Shown: piece by piece, positions 29,427-37,526 of the stretch
Position numbering within the stretch: position 1 is the stretch's first letter
Layout of the letters: the number at the start of each line of letters is the position of its first letter
Source: Actinomycetota bacterium
GTDB lineage: Bacteria; Actinomycetota; Acidimicrobiia; Acidimicrobiales; AC-14
Reading direction: 5' to 3'
Assembly: GCA_005888325.1 (NCBI GenBank)
Contig: VAWU01000062.1
Span: 43,955-107,954, forward strand
Length of the DNA stretch: 64,000 nt
Notes under the pieces: generated by a model
Told to the model about the DNA's origin: nothing
What the model saw: only the letters and a program-made list of their open reading frames with translations
Databases searched by the model: none
Translations under genes and position numbers: made by a program

Positions 29427-30167
29427 GTGAGCACGCCGCACGCACCGTGGGCCCTGGTGGGGGAGTGCGTCGTGGGCGTGGTGCGGCGCCGCAAGCTCGC
29501 CTCCACGCTGCCTGCAGGCATCCACCGGCTGCCGGGCCCGTGTGTGGTGACGGCCGTGCGCTACAGCGACTCACCGGTGGGGCCGTACCTCGAGCTGGCC
29601 GTGGGAGAGCCGGCCCGCCTCGGTGCCCGGCCGGGTCTGTGCGTCACGACGATGGTCGTCACCACCGCCGAGGCGCGCGTCGGCGGTCGCCTCAACTGGG
29701 GGTTCCCCAAGGAGGTCGGCGCCCTGCGCTGGCGATCGCACGGCGACGAGCGCGAGGTCGTCTGGGAGGACCGCGACATCGTCGTGCGCGGGCGGCCGTG
29801 GGGACCGGCGCCGCCCCTGTTGGTTCCAATGCGGGCGCTGCAACGACGGGGCGACGGCCCCGTCGTCGTCCCCGGCCGCCTGCGCGGGCGGGCGCAGCTG
29901 GCGCGTGTCGAGCTGGAGGTGCCGGACGGCGACGCGCTCGCGCCACTGGCCGGCCCCCATCGGGGCGTCCTGTTGTCGGGCATGCGGTTCGTCGTCGAGC
30001 CCGCGCGCCTGCCCGCCGGCCTCACGTCGACGTTTCGCGCCCCGCTGCGCGCGCCGGAGCCCGCGCTACTCTCGTCTCCCTCAGAGGTCGGGGGTTCAAG
30101 ACCCTCATCGCCCAGCCGGCGCCATCACTTCCACGGTGAACGTTGCGTCGCTGTTCGCGTGGGCTGA
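29427..30167 (+). CDS. Acetoacetate decarboxylase-like protein with abnormal C-terminus
   Basis: A 246-residue protein with the ADC fold. The region GPYLELAVGEPARLG... TTMVVTTAEARVGGRLNWGFPKEVGALRW matches the family, and Lys95 in GFPKE sits where the Schiff-base lysine is expected. GTG at 29427 is the sensible start. The last 30 or so residues (from about residue 218) are encoded by a tRNA 3'-half sequence and what lies beyond it, giving a low-quality Ser/Arg-rich tail ending GERCVAVRVG. The natural C-terminus was therefore probably lost or replaced when DNA joined at the tRNA remnant. Whether the protein still works is uncertain; the core looks complete. Confidence 0.72.
   Translation: MSTPHAPWALVGECVVGVVRRRKLASTLPAGIHRLPGPCVVTAVRYSDSPVGPYLELAVGEPARLGARPGLCVTTMVVTTAEARVGGRLNWGFPKEVGALRWRSHGDEREVVWEDRDIVVRGRPWGPAPPLLVPMRALQRRGDGPVVVPGRLRGRAQLARVELEVPDGDALAPLAGPHRGVLLSGMRFVVEPARLPAGLTSTFRAPLRAPEPALLSSPSEVGGSRPSSPSRRHHFHGERCVAVRVG
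30080..30114 (+). repeat. tRNA 3'-half remnant, probable attachment-site scar
   Basis: The 35 bases read like the right half of a tRNA: CTCAG of an anticodon stem, variable loop AGGTC, T-arm GGGGG-TTCAAGA-CCCTC with a proper T loop, acceptor strand ATCGCCC and discriminator A. No matching 5' half (GGGCGAT with D arm) is upstream, where instead the decarboxylase-like gene runs on. Integrases of the tyrosine family use exactly this half of a tRNA gene as attachment site and leave copies at the far end of an integrated element. No CCA follows. Confidence 0.65.
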
Positions 30168-30503
30168 CAGCACCGCAACCACCGCGTCGACCGGCAGCGG
30201 TCCGTAGATGTGCGGGAACGCTTCGGCGCCGCCCTCGAGGATCTCGGTCTTGATCGGGACGTGGACGCGCGCGGGGTCGATCACCAACACGACAAGTTCC
30301 TCATCCACGTCGCCGTAGAGCAGCGCGCCGATCCGCTCCACCTGGTTGCGGAACGACCCATGGATGAAGCCGACGTCCTCCAGACGGGCACCCCGCGTCG
30401 ATGCTCGGTACTCGCCAGTGCTCTGGGCCTCCGTCCAGTCACCGTCGAACGCGACGTGGTAGATGCGCTCGTCCTCGGCGATCACCAGTGCATGATGGCG
30501 CAC
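30105..30503 (-). CDS. DUF952 family protein
   Basis: A 132-residue cytoplasmic protein. It shows the DUF952 pattern: ERIYHVAFDGDW, GEYRAST, a central GFIHGSFRNQVERI, LVVLVIDPARV, and a late FPHIYGPLPVDAVV. The family is sometimes called glutathione-S-transferase-like but has no proven activity. GTG at 30503 is taken; a GTG at 30485 is also possible. Its stop codon lies within the tRNA 3' remnant, so the reading frame appears to have been closed by that sequence, and the last few residues (MAPAGR) may be non-native. Confidence 0.8.
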   Translation of the reverse strand: MRHHALVIAEDERIYHVAFDGDWTEAQSTGEYRASTRGARLEDVGFIHGSFRNQVERIGALLYGDVDEELVVLVIDPARVHVPIKTEILEGGAEAFPHIYGPLPVDAVVAVLSAHANSDATFTVEVMAPAGR

Positions 30504-30543
30504 CGCGGCGCGGCGACACTAGCGAGCCAACGCTTCTCGGAGT

Positions 30544-30951
30544 ATGAACGGTCAAATGAAGGCGATTCTTCTCGTGCTCGCCGGGGCTGCCATCGTCGTC
30601 GCGGCGGCCGTTGCACTCGTGCCCGTCAGGGCCTCGGTTCCGAACAATCCCTCCTATCACTGCGGCGCTCCTGTGCGGCGCCTCCAGGCTGCGACGCGCC
30701 AACGGTGGAATCGCGACAGCTACCTGACCAAGCTCGGCAACCCCGCGATCCCCAACCGTCGCCTCCCCAATCACGTCTGTCGCCGGAAGGCTCGCGTGCG
30801 GCTGCTCACCGCTGCGGGCCTCGGCGGCTCAGGGATCGTGCTGGCGGCGCTCGCCATCTTCGTGGTGCCCGCGCGACCGAGCGTTCCGGAGCGAGGCGAA
30901 GGACCGCCCCCGGCCAACGGAGACGAGGGCGTAACGCCCGAGGGCGGGTAG
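30544..30951 (+). CDS. Small membrane protein with two cysteines in an external loop
   Basis: A 135-residue protein, not assigned to a named family. Helix 1 is at about 6-27 (AILLVLAGAAIVVAAAVALV), helix 2 at about 90-108 (LTAAGLGGSGIVLAALAIFVV). The loop between holds two cysteines (YHCGAP and NHVCRR) that could form a disulphide outside the membrane, a layout common among unnamed actinobacterial membrane proteins. The tail is acidic and Pro/Gly-rich. There is no clear ribosome binding site. It stands alone between DUF952 and the nitrile hydratase cluster. Confidence 0.6.
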   Translation: MNGQMKAILLVLAGAAIVVAAAVALVPVRASVPNNPSYHCGAPVRRLQAATRQRWNRDSYLTKLGNPAIPNRRLPNHVCRRKARVRLLTAAGLGGSGIVLAALAIFVVPARPSVPERGEGPPPANGDEGVTPEGG

Positions 30952-30970
30952 CGCCATCACGTGCGACACA

Positions 30971-31276
30971 TCATGGTTCGATGTGGAGGGCTCGCTCCGA
31001 CAGGTCGCGCGCTTGCGCGACGTCGAGGTCGATCACGAGCGCTTCAAGTGCCGCGGTCCAGGATTCGTAATAGGGACGATCCGGATGGTCGGCGATCGCG
31101 TCGATGAGACGGGCGCGGAAATCCTCCCAGCTGAGACCGAGCCGCTGAACGAGCCCGACGGCCATGGCCAGCACCCGCCCCTGCCATGGCGCATCGAACA
31201 CGAGCTCGCCGTTGTCGCGCGGCAGCGAGGCGACTCCGCCCATCTGGCGAGCCTCGGGCCAGACCGGATCGCTCAA
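30971..31276 (-). CDS. Nitrile hydratase accessory/activator protein
   Basis: A 101-residue protein resembling the N-terminal part of the nitrile hydratase beta subunit: [23 protein letters not shown], then [34 protein letters not shown]. In cobalt-type enzymes such small activators (P14K/NhlE-like) help deliver the metal and mature the alpha subunit. The start is TTG at 31276, overlapping the alpha-subunit stop as TTGA, so it is translated after alpha. Order beta-alpha-activator is the cobalt-type arrangement. Confidence 0.85.
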   Translation of the reverse strand: MSDPVWPEARQMGGVASLPRDNGELVFDAPWQGRVLAMAVGLVQRLGLSWEDFRARLIDAIADHPDRPYYESWTAALEALVIDLDVAQARDLSERALHIEP

Positions 31277-31869
31277 AGCCGTTGCACGCCGATCATCGCG
31301 TCGCGGCTGACCAGTGCCGCCAACTCCTCCTCGGTGGCACCTTCGTTTCCCGCGGGCCGCTGGGGAAGCACCATGTAGCGCATCTCTGCGCTCGAGTCCC
31401 ACACGCGGATCTCGACCTCGTCGGGCACCTCGCAACCCATCTCCCGAAGGAGAGCCCGAGGCTCTCGTACCATGCGCGCCCGGTACGGCGGGCTCTTGTA
31501 CCAGTTCGGGGGAAGGCCGAGCACCGGCCAGGGATAGCAGGAGCACAGCGTGCACACGACGACGTTGTGCACCGCCGGCGTGTTCTCCACCACCTCGATG
31601 TGGTCGCCCTCCGCGCCGCCGAAGCCCAGCTCGGCGATGGCTGCGGTGCCGTCGGCCAGCAGACGCAGCTTGTAGTCGGGGTCGACCCACGCTCGGGCCA
31701 CTACCCTGGCCCCGTTCATGGGCCCGATGTCATGCGCGTATGCCTCCACCACGGCGTCGATGAACGCGGAGTCGACGATGCCCTTCTCGGTCAGAAGCTC
31801 CTCCAGGGCGCGCGCCCGACGTTCGATCTCGGTGAGCGCGGTTGGATGATGACCGTGGTCGTCGCTCAC
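31273..31869 (-). CDS. nthA: Nitrile hydratase alpha subunit, cobalt type
   Basis: The 198-residue catalytic subunit that converts nitriles to amides. The metal-binding claw is [21 protein letters not shown] with Cys106, Cys109, Ser110 and Cys111; Thr between the first two cysteines (CTLCSC) marks the cobalt type, whereas iron enzymes have CSLCSC. In the family the second and third cysteines are oxidised after translation. GTG at 31869 follows ten bases after the beta stop, with GAGGGGGG before it. Length is normal. It lies in the run LLM oxidoreductase-beta-alpha-activator. Confidence 0.94.
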   Translation of the reverse strand: MSDDHGHHPTALTEIERRARALEELLTEKGIVDSAFIDAVVEAYAHDIGPMNGARVVARAWVDPDYKLRLLADGTAAIAELGFGGAEGDHIEVVENTPAVHNVVVCTLCSCYPWPVLGLPPNWYKSPPYRARMVREPRALLREMGCEVPDEVEIRVWDSSAEMRYMVLPQRPAGNEGATEEELAALVSRDAMIGVQRL

Positions 31870-31879
31870 GGGGCCCCCC

Positions 31880-32509
31880 TCATGCCGGCTCCAGATAGCG
31901 CTCGTAGAGGTCGACGTGGACGGCGGCGTTGGGATCGGCGTCACCGCCCCACAGCTCGGTGAGCTCGAAGCCGACGCCATAGGTGTGATCGGCGACCTGC
32001 TCCCGGCGATGGGCCTCGATCTCGGGTAGGGGAGCGACGCCATCGACGCGGACGATCACGCCCCTGCGCCCTCGCACATAGCGCGGGCAACGCGTGTGCC
32101 CGTCGAAATGGATGTCGCGCGCTCGAACCCGATCGCCCACGGAGAATCGTGACGCCTCACCCGGCGGCGACACATCGACGTCGTCCGGCGTCGCCCGTGC
32201 GGGTCGCGACAGGCGATAGGCGCCGGCCCGCTCTTCCAGCTCACGGCGCGTGACGATTCCCGCCTCCACGAGGAGCGTGGCGAGCGCGGTCAGCCAGTGC
32301 TCGTAGTACGACGAGGAGAGGTAGTGGACGGGGTCCATCCGTTCGATGGCGTGGCGGAACATCGGCGTGTTGAAGCCCCCCGCGGCGAGCGCACTGGTGG
32401 CCACCGCGAAGGTGCGCCCTTCCCACGGGTGGTGGAAGACGGGTTCGGCGGGCTCGACGTCGACCGGTCCGAATCCCTGCATCCCACCCAGATCGTGGAT
32501 GCCGTCCAC
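31880..32509 (-). CDS. nthB: Nitrile hydratase beta subunit
   Basis: The 209-residue structural partner of the alpha subunit. It opens with the family signature [16 protein letters not shown] and carries [35 protein letters not shown] and the C-terminal SH3-like barrel ([31 protein letters not shown]... [12 protein letters not shown]). GTG at 32509 is chosen because it gives this N-terminus. It is 64 bases downstream of the LLM oxidoreductase gene on the same strand, so the cluster may be co-transcribed with it. Confidence 0.93.
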   Translation of the reverse strand: MDGIHDLGGMQGFGPVDVEPAEPVFHHPWEGRTFAVATSALAAGGFNTPMFRHAIERMDPVHYLSSSYYEHWLTALATLLVEAGIVTRRELEERAGAYRLSRPARATPDDVDVSPPGEASRFSVGDRVRARDIHFDGHTRCPRYVRGRRGVIVRVDGVAPLPEIEAHRREQVADHTYGVGFELTELWGGDADPNAAVHVDLYERYLEPA

Positions 32510-32573
32510 GTCGCCATCGAACCACAAACGTGACCGGAGGAGGCATGCGCGGCACAACCGTCGGTATGGCTCG

Positions 32574-33503
32574 TCACGAGATCGTCGGGAGGACGTGCTC
32601 GCAGAACCGCGCCAGTTGTCGCGCTTCGTCCGCCACCGGCCAGATGAAGACGCGTTGGACGCCCGCGCGCGCGAAGGCCGAAAGCTTCTCGGCGAACAGC
32701 TCAGCGGGCCCGACGGGAAGGCGCTCCCTTAGCACTTCCTCCGGGCGGTGGATCGTGGGTACCACCCGCTCTCGCATCACGCGGTCGGCCTCGCCGCGGT
32801 CTTCGGTGATGTAGAACCACATGGTCGCGAGCGCGTTGGGGAAGGTCGCGGGGTCCTTGCCGTGATGTGCGAGTTGGCCGTCGAGGTACTGCTTGCCCTC
32901 ACCGAAGAGCGCCGGTGTCGTGTTGTACGCCGATGCCAACCAGCCATCAGCAAGGCGGGCCACTCGACCCAGACCCGCCTTCGAGCCCCAGCTACCGATC
33001 CACAAGGGCGGGCCGTCGGGACGCGCGGGACGAGGGTCGAGGGTGATCCCTCGTGTCGAGTAGAAGCGACCGGTGAACGGCTCCGCGTCGCTCTGCCAGA
33101 GCGCGCGCAGTGCCTGGACAGCTTCGTCCAGGCGCGCCCAGCGTTCCTCGAAGTCGATGCCGACGGCCTGGTAATCCTGCTGCGCCGAACCGGGCGCGAC
33201 CGCCACGATGAGTCGCCCGCCCGAGAGTCGGTCGATCGCCCCGAGCGTCTTCGCCAGCGGGACCGGCCCCCGAACCACGGGCAGGGCGACCGTCGTGGCC
33301 AGGGTCATGTCACCGGAGCAGCCGATCACCGCCGCGAGGGCGGTTGGACCATCCAGCCACGGGACGGAGAACACGAGGTGGTCGTTGGCGGCGAGAGCAC
33401 TGAAGCCGAGCGCCCTCGCCGCGCGCGCGTACTCGACGAGATGCTCCAGGGTGTACGGATGAGCACCGAAGTCCATCAGTGGGAGGTGAGCGCCGATGTC
33501 CAC
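32574..33503 (-). CDS. LLM class (F420-dependent type) oxidoreductase
   Basis: A 309-residue TIM-barrel flavin-dependent enzyme of the luciferase-like monooxygenase superfamily. It starts MDIGAHLPLMDFG and contains LATTVALPVVRGPVPLAKTLGAIDRLSGGRLIVAVAPGS, the usual phosphate-binding region of F420-dependent members, and PPLWIGSWGSKAGLGRVARLADGW. Whether it uses F420 or FMN cannot be settled from sequence alone. GTG start at 33503. It lies immediately upstream of the nitrile hydratase genes, which may reflect a shared catabolic route, perhaps from an aldoxime or nitrogen heterocycle (inference). Confidence 0.9.
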   Translation of the reverse strand: MDIGAHLPLMDFGAHPYTLEHLVEYARAARALGFSALAANDHLVFSVPWLDGPTALAAVIGCSGDMTLATTVALPVVRGPVPLAKTLGAIDRLSGGRLIVAVAPGSAQQDYQAVGIDFEERWARLDEAVQALRALWQSDAEPFTGRFYSTRGITLDPRPARPDGPPLWIGSWGSKAGLGRVARLADGWLASAYNTTPALFGEGKQYLDGQLAHHGKDPATFPNALATMWFYITEDRGEADRVMRERVVPTIHRPEEVLRERLPVGPAELFAEKLSAFARAGVQRVFIWPVADEARQLARFCEHVLPTIS

Positions 33504-33557
33504 GAGGCACCCTACCCAGACGTGCTCAGCCGCCCGTGGGCTCCCACCAGAGCGTCG

Positions 33558-34334
33558 TCACTTCGCGCGCGTCGGGTGGCGGCGTCTCCTCGAGGAGCCG
33601 TCGGACCTCAGCGTGTCGTGCGGGCCAACGCACAGACGCCGGGCGATGCGGGCCACGTGATCGGCATCCGACTCGCCGATCATCTGGAGCCGTCGTTGCC
33701 AGCGCTGCCGCCGCACGTCGAGCCCCAGCGAGGCCAGCACGTCCACGGCATCATCGGCTGTCGGGCGATCGGGTTGGCCCAGTCCGTGAACGGCCTCCCA
33801 GTAGGGGGCCATCCAGGCCAGGGGATGGGTCGTCGTGAGCTCGACCACGACCCGCCGCGTGGCGTGAGCCGTCAGCGCGTCCGCGAAGCCGGCCAGGTCG
33901 GCCACGTTGTAGACGACGTGGTGGCACAGCACCACGTCCGCAGGTGATGTTCGCGCCGCGACGTCCGGCCACCCGCCCTCGACCGTCGTCGATTCGACGC
34001 CCAGAGCCTGCGCGCGGGTTGCGAACACGTCGAGCAGCTCACGGCTGAGATCGACACCGACGATGTGCCCGGCTCGTGCCGCGAGCCGCAGGCTCGCGGC
34101 ACCGGCTCCCACACCGACGTCCAGCACCGCGCCGCCTTCCGGCAGGGACTCTCGCGCCGCCGCGTCCGACGGCGAATCCCCCGCACGCGCGAGCGCCTCG
34201 TCTGCAGCCGCGATGAACACCGTCGGATCGAAGAAGAAGGGCGAAGCGGGCGCGGCCTGCAGCAGCTCGTCGGGTATCGCCCACTCGGCCAGCATGTCGG
34301 CCCAGCGGCGGTTCGCCTCGTTGCGATCGCCCAT
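33558..34334 (-). CDS. SAM-dependent methyltransferase
   Basis: A 258-residue class I methyltransferase. Motif I is VLDVGVGAGAASLRLA, with acidic residue in IVGVDLS two strands on, and DVVLCHHVVYNV as motif IV. The sequence before residue 40 (ANRRWADMLAEWAIPDELL) is a helical cap. ATG at 34334 gives a natural N-terminus; the track continues open upstream but adds only unlikely sequence. It is 54 bases upstream of the LLM oxidoreductase gene on the same strand. The substrate is unknown. Confidence 0.85.
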   Translation of the reverse strand: MGDRNEANRRWADMLAEWAIPDELLQAAPASPFFFDPTVFIAAADEALARAGDSPSDAAARESLPEGGAVLDVGVGAGAASLRLAARAGHIVGVDLSRELLDVFATRAQALGVESTTVEGGWPDVAARTSPADVVLCHHVVYNVADLAGFADALTAHATRRVVVELTTTHPLAWMAPYWEAVHGLGQPDRPTADDAVDVLASLGLDVRRQRWQRRLQMIGESDADHVARIARRLCVGPHDTLRSDGSSRRRRHPTRAK

Positions 34335-34452
34335 CCCGCGGTTCAGTCTCTCGGGCGCGTGTCGGTCCGTCGAGAGGATCGCCAACGACGCGAGCGGACC
34401 ACTTGCCCTCCTGCCGATGTCCACGGATTGACCCTCGCCGCCGACGCGCTGA

Positions 34453-35160
34453 ATGCTGGATGCGATGATCGCATCGGTTCACCTCTCGGACGTCGGCGTC
34501 CGATCGGCGTTGAGGGTGCTCCGCCGGGCCCCGCGTCCGACCTCCACACCTGGCCTGCGGCACGCCAACGTGGCCCTCACCGCGCCGCTCAGCGGCGCAG
34601 TCCTCCCCTCACCGGCCTTCAGCCGCGTCGGGCTCATCGCGTTCTGGGACGACGACGACGCCCTCGACGGGTTTCTCTCCGATCACCCGATGGCCGCAAC
34701 GCTCGCAGGTGGATGGCATGTTCGACTCGATCCACTGCGGGCGTCGGGCTCGTGGCCGGGGCTCCCGAGCGACGTGCCGACGAAGCACGACGTCGAGCTC
34801 GACGGGCCCGCGGCCGCGCTCACGCTCGGCCGACTCCGTGTCACCCAGGTCGTCCGCTTCTTACGCGCCAGCGCCAAGGCCGAGGGCGCCGTCGTCGGTG
34901 CGCCGGGTCTGATCTGGGCGACCGGGCTGGCGCGCCCTCCGCTCGTCTCCACCTTCTCGCTCTGGCAGTCGACGGACGCGCTCTCGGCCTATGCGTATGG
35001 CCAACGCGAGGCGGCCCATCCCGTGGCAATCGCCGCGCAGCGCCGGAAGCCGTTCCATCACGAGTCGGCATTCATCCGGTTTCGTCCTTACGGCTCCGAA
35101 GGGAGCCTCGACGGACGCAACCCGCTGGTCGAGACGTGGGCGTCCGCGGGCGGTCGGTAG
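34453..35160 (+). CDS. Spheroidene monooxygenase (CrtA)-like protein
   Basis: A 235-residue protein (231 if the ATG at 34465 is used). The second half, RVTQVVRFLRASAKAEGAVVGAPGLIWATGLARPPLVSTFSLWQSTDALSAYAYGQ... HHESAFIRFRPYGSEGSLDGRNPL, follows the CrtA family, named for carotenoid 2-ketolase/hydroxylase of phototrophic bacteria. Actinobacterial members are widespread without carotenoid genes, and none are seen here, so the function is open; a ferredoxin-like haem-binding fold has been proposed for relatives (family knowledge). It diverges from the methyltransferase. Confidence 0.7.
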   Translation: MLDAMIASVHLSDVGVRSALRVLRRAPRPTSTPGLRHANVALTAPLSGAVLPSPAFSRVGLIAFWDDDDALDGFLSDHPMAATLAGGWHVRLDPLRASGSWPGLPSDVPTKHDVELDGPAAALTLGRLRVTQVVRFLRASAKAEGAVVGAPGLIWATGLARPPLVSTFSLWQSTDALSAYAYGQREAAHPVAIAAQRRKPFHHESAFIRFRPYGSEGSLDGRNPLVETWASAGGR

Positions 35161-35186
35161 CGACCGTCTACACGGGCACCGGATCT

Positions 35187-35375
35187 TCAGGCCTCGCGGT
35201 CGGTCCCGTACCGCACGGTGTCCTCGGCGTAATGGGGGTGACCGTTGGGACATCTCGCGTGCGCACGCGGCGTCGGGCCATTGCCGTTGGCGGAAGCGAG
35301 ATCGAAGCGCACCGTCTCAGTGCAACCGGGAAACAGGCACGGCACCGCGGGAGTGAGCCCTTGGATCGTCGACAC
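35187..35375 (-). CDS. Small zinc-ribbon-like protein
   Basis: A 62-residue protein with metal-ligand spacing typical of a small zinc finger: CLFPGC near residues 13-18, then RCPNGH near 41-46. Between them is a short beta hairpin (TVRFDLAS). GTG at 35375 follows GGAGGGGGAGGGGGG, a strong purine-rich ribosome binding site, which supports real translation. It sits between the CrtA-like gene (convergent) and the ABC permease gene (same strand, 117 bases upstream of this one). Role unknown. Confidence 0.65.
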   Translation of the reverse strand: MSTIQGLTPAVPCLFPGCTETVRFDLASANGNGPTPRAHARCPNGHPHYAEDTVRYGTDREA

Positions 35376-35492
35376 TTCCCCCCTCCCCCTCCGGGATGGA
35401 CAACATCACCACCCCCAGCCGCCACCGACGGTACCGCTTCGCGCCAGGCCGCGCTACCTCCACCGATCCCGCAGGGAATCACGCCCCCGCCC

Positions 35493-36746
35493 TCACATCG
35501 TGGAGCGCAGCGCCTCCACCGGTTCGAGCGCGGCGGCACGGGCGGAAGGGTAGAGACCGGACAAGAGGCCGACCGCACCCCCGAGGAGGGGAGCGCCCAG
35601 CGGCACCCACGCCTCCAGGACCGGTGTCCAGGCGCGGCTTGCCGCCACACCGACGACGACCAGGGTGCCCACCGCGGCACCCACCACGCCGCCGACGAGG
35701 CCGAGCGTGGTGCTCTCCATCAGGAACTGCGCGGCGATGTGGCGGCGTGCGGCGCCGAGCGAGCGTCGCAGCCCGATCTCACCGACCCGCTCGAGCACCG
35801 ACACGAGGGTCACGTTGGCGATGCCGATCGCGCCGACGAGCAGCGACACACCGCCGAGGAGGAGGAACAGCGAGTTGAGGTCGCGCTGCACCCCGGCGCG
35901 GACCCGGCGGGGCTCGGGAGGCGCGGCGACCTTGAGGACCCGGGGGTCGGCGGGGTTGAGCGCGAGCGGCAGCTGCCCGGCGATGACGCTCGCGGCGCCG
36001 ATGCGCGTCTCGACCTGCACCGATCCCGGTGCGGTGAGGCCGAACTCACGTTGGGCCGTGCCCTCGGGGATCACGATCGATCCCAGCAGCGACGGCTGGC
36101 GTTGGACCGTGGACAGCAGGCCGACGACGACGTACAGACGATCGCCGATGTAGATCGCGGGCTGGTTGTCGACCCGCGTCACATGGAGCTGCGCGGCCAC
36201 GTTGGGGCCGAGCACGACCACCCGATCGCCACGCGCCGAGTGTCCCGCGTCGGGCAGACGGCCGGTGCTGAGCCTGGCTCGCACGGCGCGGAACAAGCCC
36301 GGGGAAGCGGCCTTCACGGGTACCTGGAACTGGGTCTGGCCCTGTGGGTCGTTCACGGGCACGGCCCGGACCAGCTCGCCTCTCACGTTCACATCCGTCA
36401 GGGTGCCGGCGGCCACGACGCCGTTGAGCCGGCCGACGCGCTGCTCGGCGTCCCAGGGGAGCACGTTCTGCCTGACGGCGCGGCCGGTGCGTCCGGTCTT
36501 GGGGGTGACGACGATGTCGGTGGCGGCGAGCGCGTCGAAGCGGCCGACGATCTGGTTGCCGGCCGTCTTCGAGAGGCCGAGGGTGGCGACCAGCGCGGCG
36601 ACACCGACGACGGTGCCGAGCACGGTCAAGACGGCGCGGCCCGGACGGGCGAGGAGGCTGGCGAGGCACTCCTCGAAGAGATCTCTGGCCGCGAGCCGGG
36701 GCTTCGCGGTGGCGGGCCCCGATCGGCCGCGACGTCGGAGCTTCAC
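35493..36746 (-). CDS. ABC transporter permease, MacB/FtsX type
   Basis: A 417-residue permease with one N-terminal helix (RAVLTVLGTVVGVAALVATLGL), a large extracytoplasmic MacB_PCD domain (about 65-270) and three C-terminal helices of the FtsX domain (SLFLLLGGVSLLVGAIGIANVTLVSVLERVGEIGLRRSLGA... ). These transporters do not move substrate through the membrane but drive an external partner. The ATG at 36746 overlaps the ATPase stop (ATGA). The operon upstream supplies an ATPase, a lipoprotein and an adaptor, as in MacAB-type systems. Confidence 0.93.
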   Translation of the reverse strand: MKLRRRGRSGPATAKPRLAARDLFEECLASLLARPGRAVLTVLGTVVGVAALVATLGLSKTAGNQIVGRFDALAATDIVVTPKTGRTGRAVRQNVLPWDAEQRVGRLNGVVAAGTLTDVNVRGELVRAVPVNDPQGQTQFQVPVKAASPGLFRAVRARLSTGRLPDAGHSARGDRVVVLGPNVAAQLHVTRVDNQPAIYIGDRLYVVVGLLSTVQRQPSLLGSIVIPEGTAQREFGLTAPGSVQVETRIGAASVIAGQLPLALNPADPRVLKVAAPPEPRRVRAGVQRDLNSLFLLLGGVSLLVGAIGIANVTLVSVLERVGEIGLRRSLGAARRHIAAQFLMESTTLGLVGGVVGAAVGTLVVVGVAASRAWTPVLEAWVPLGAPLLGGAVGLLSGLYPSARAAALEPVEALRSTM

Positions 36747-37507
36747 GACCCGTGCACCTGGCCGTTGCCCGCGCTCGGCGGCGTCAGCTCGTCCAGCGCA
36801 CCGTCGACGATGCGCACCTGGCGCCCGGCACGGCTCGCAACCTTGTCGTCGTGGGTGATGACGGCCAGCGTGAGCCCGTCGTGGGAGAGCTGGGCGAACA
36901 CGTCGAGCAGGCTCTCGGCGCTGTGCGAGTCGAGGTTACCGGTGGGCTCGTCGCACAGCAGCAGGCTGGGCTCCCCGACGAGCGCGCGCGCGATGGCGGC
37001 TCGTTGCTGCTGGCCGCCGGACAGCTTGGTGGGAAGGAAGTCGGCGCGGTCGTCGAGGCTCACCCGGTTGAGGGCGGCGCGGGCGCGCTCCTGCCGGCCG
37101 TGCCGGGGAGCGCCCACGTAGAGCTCGGCGAGCATGACGTTCTCGAGCACGGTGCGATGGGGCAGCAGGTGGAAGGCCTGGAAGACGAAACCGATCGTGC
37201 GTCCCCGGAGCCCGGCGCGGCCGAGGTCGTCGAGCGCGGCGACGTCGACCCCGACGAGGCGGTACATGCCGGCCGTCTGGCGGTCGAGGAGCCCGACGAT
37301 GTTGAGCAGCGTCGACTTCCCGGAACCGGACGGACCGACGATCGACACCCACTCGCCGGGCCAGATCGTGAGGTCGACGTCGCGCAGGGCGTGGACCGGA
37401 GGATCGGCCCCGAAGGTGCGGGAGACCTTGGAGAGCCGGACGACCGGCTTGTCGAGGCCGCCCGCGAGGCGATGGCCGTCGGCGGGCGCCCCCGAGAGGT
37501 CGATCAC
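36743..37507 (-). CDS. ABC transporter ATP-binding protein, MacB/LolD type
   Basis: A 254-residue ATPase. Walker A is GPSGSGKST, the Q-loop is in FVFQAFHLLPH, the signature is LSGGQQQR, Walker B is LLLCDEPTGNLD and the switch His is in LAVITHD. The DEPTGNLD form marks the LolD/MacB/FtsE group that pairs with FtsX-type permeases. GTG start at 37507. It is 19 bases after the lipoprotein gene and overlaps the permease gene by four bases. Confidence 0.95.
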   Translation of the reverse strand: MIDLSGAPADGHRLAGGLDKPVVRLSKVSRTFGADPPVHALRDVDLTIWPGEWVSIVGPSGSGKSTLLNIVGLLDRQTAGMYRLVGVDVAALDDLGRAGLRGRTIGFVFQAFHLLPHRTVLENVMLAELYVGAPRHGRQERARAALNRVSLDDRADFLPTKLSGGQQQRAAIARALVGEPSLLLCDEPTGNLDSHSAESLLDVFAQLSHDGLTLAVITHDDKVASRAGRQVRIVDGALDELTPPSAGNGQVHGS

Positions 37508-37526
37508 GGAGGAGGCACCTTGCTGA

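Noticed and set aside
30080-30114. Complete tRNA gene
   Set aside because: Only the 3' half fits; the anticodon loop lacks T33 and no 5' acceptor or D arm exists upstream.
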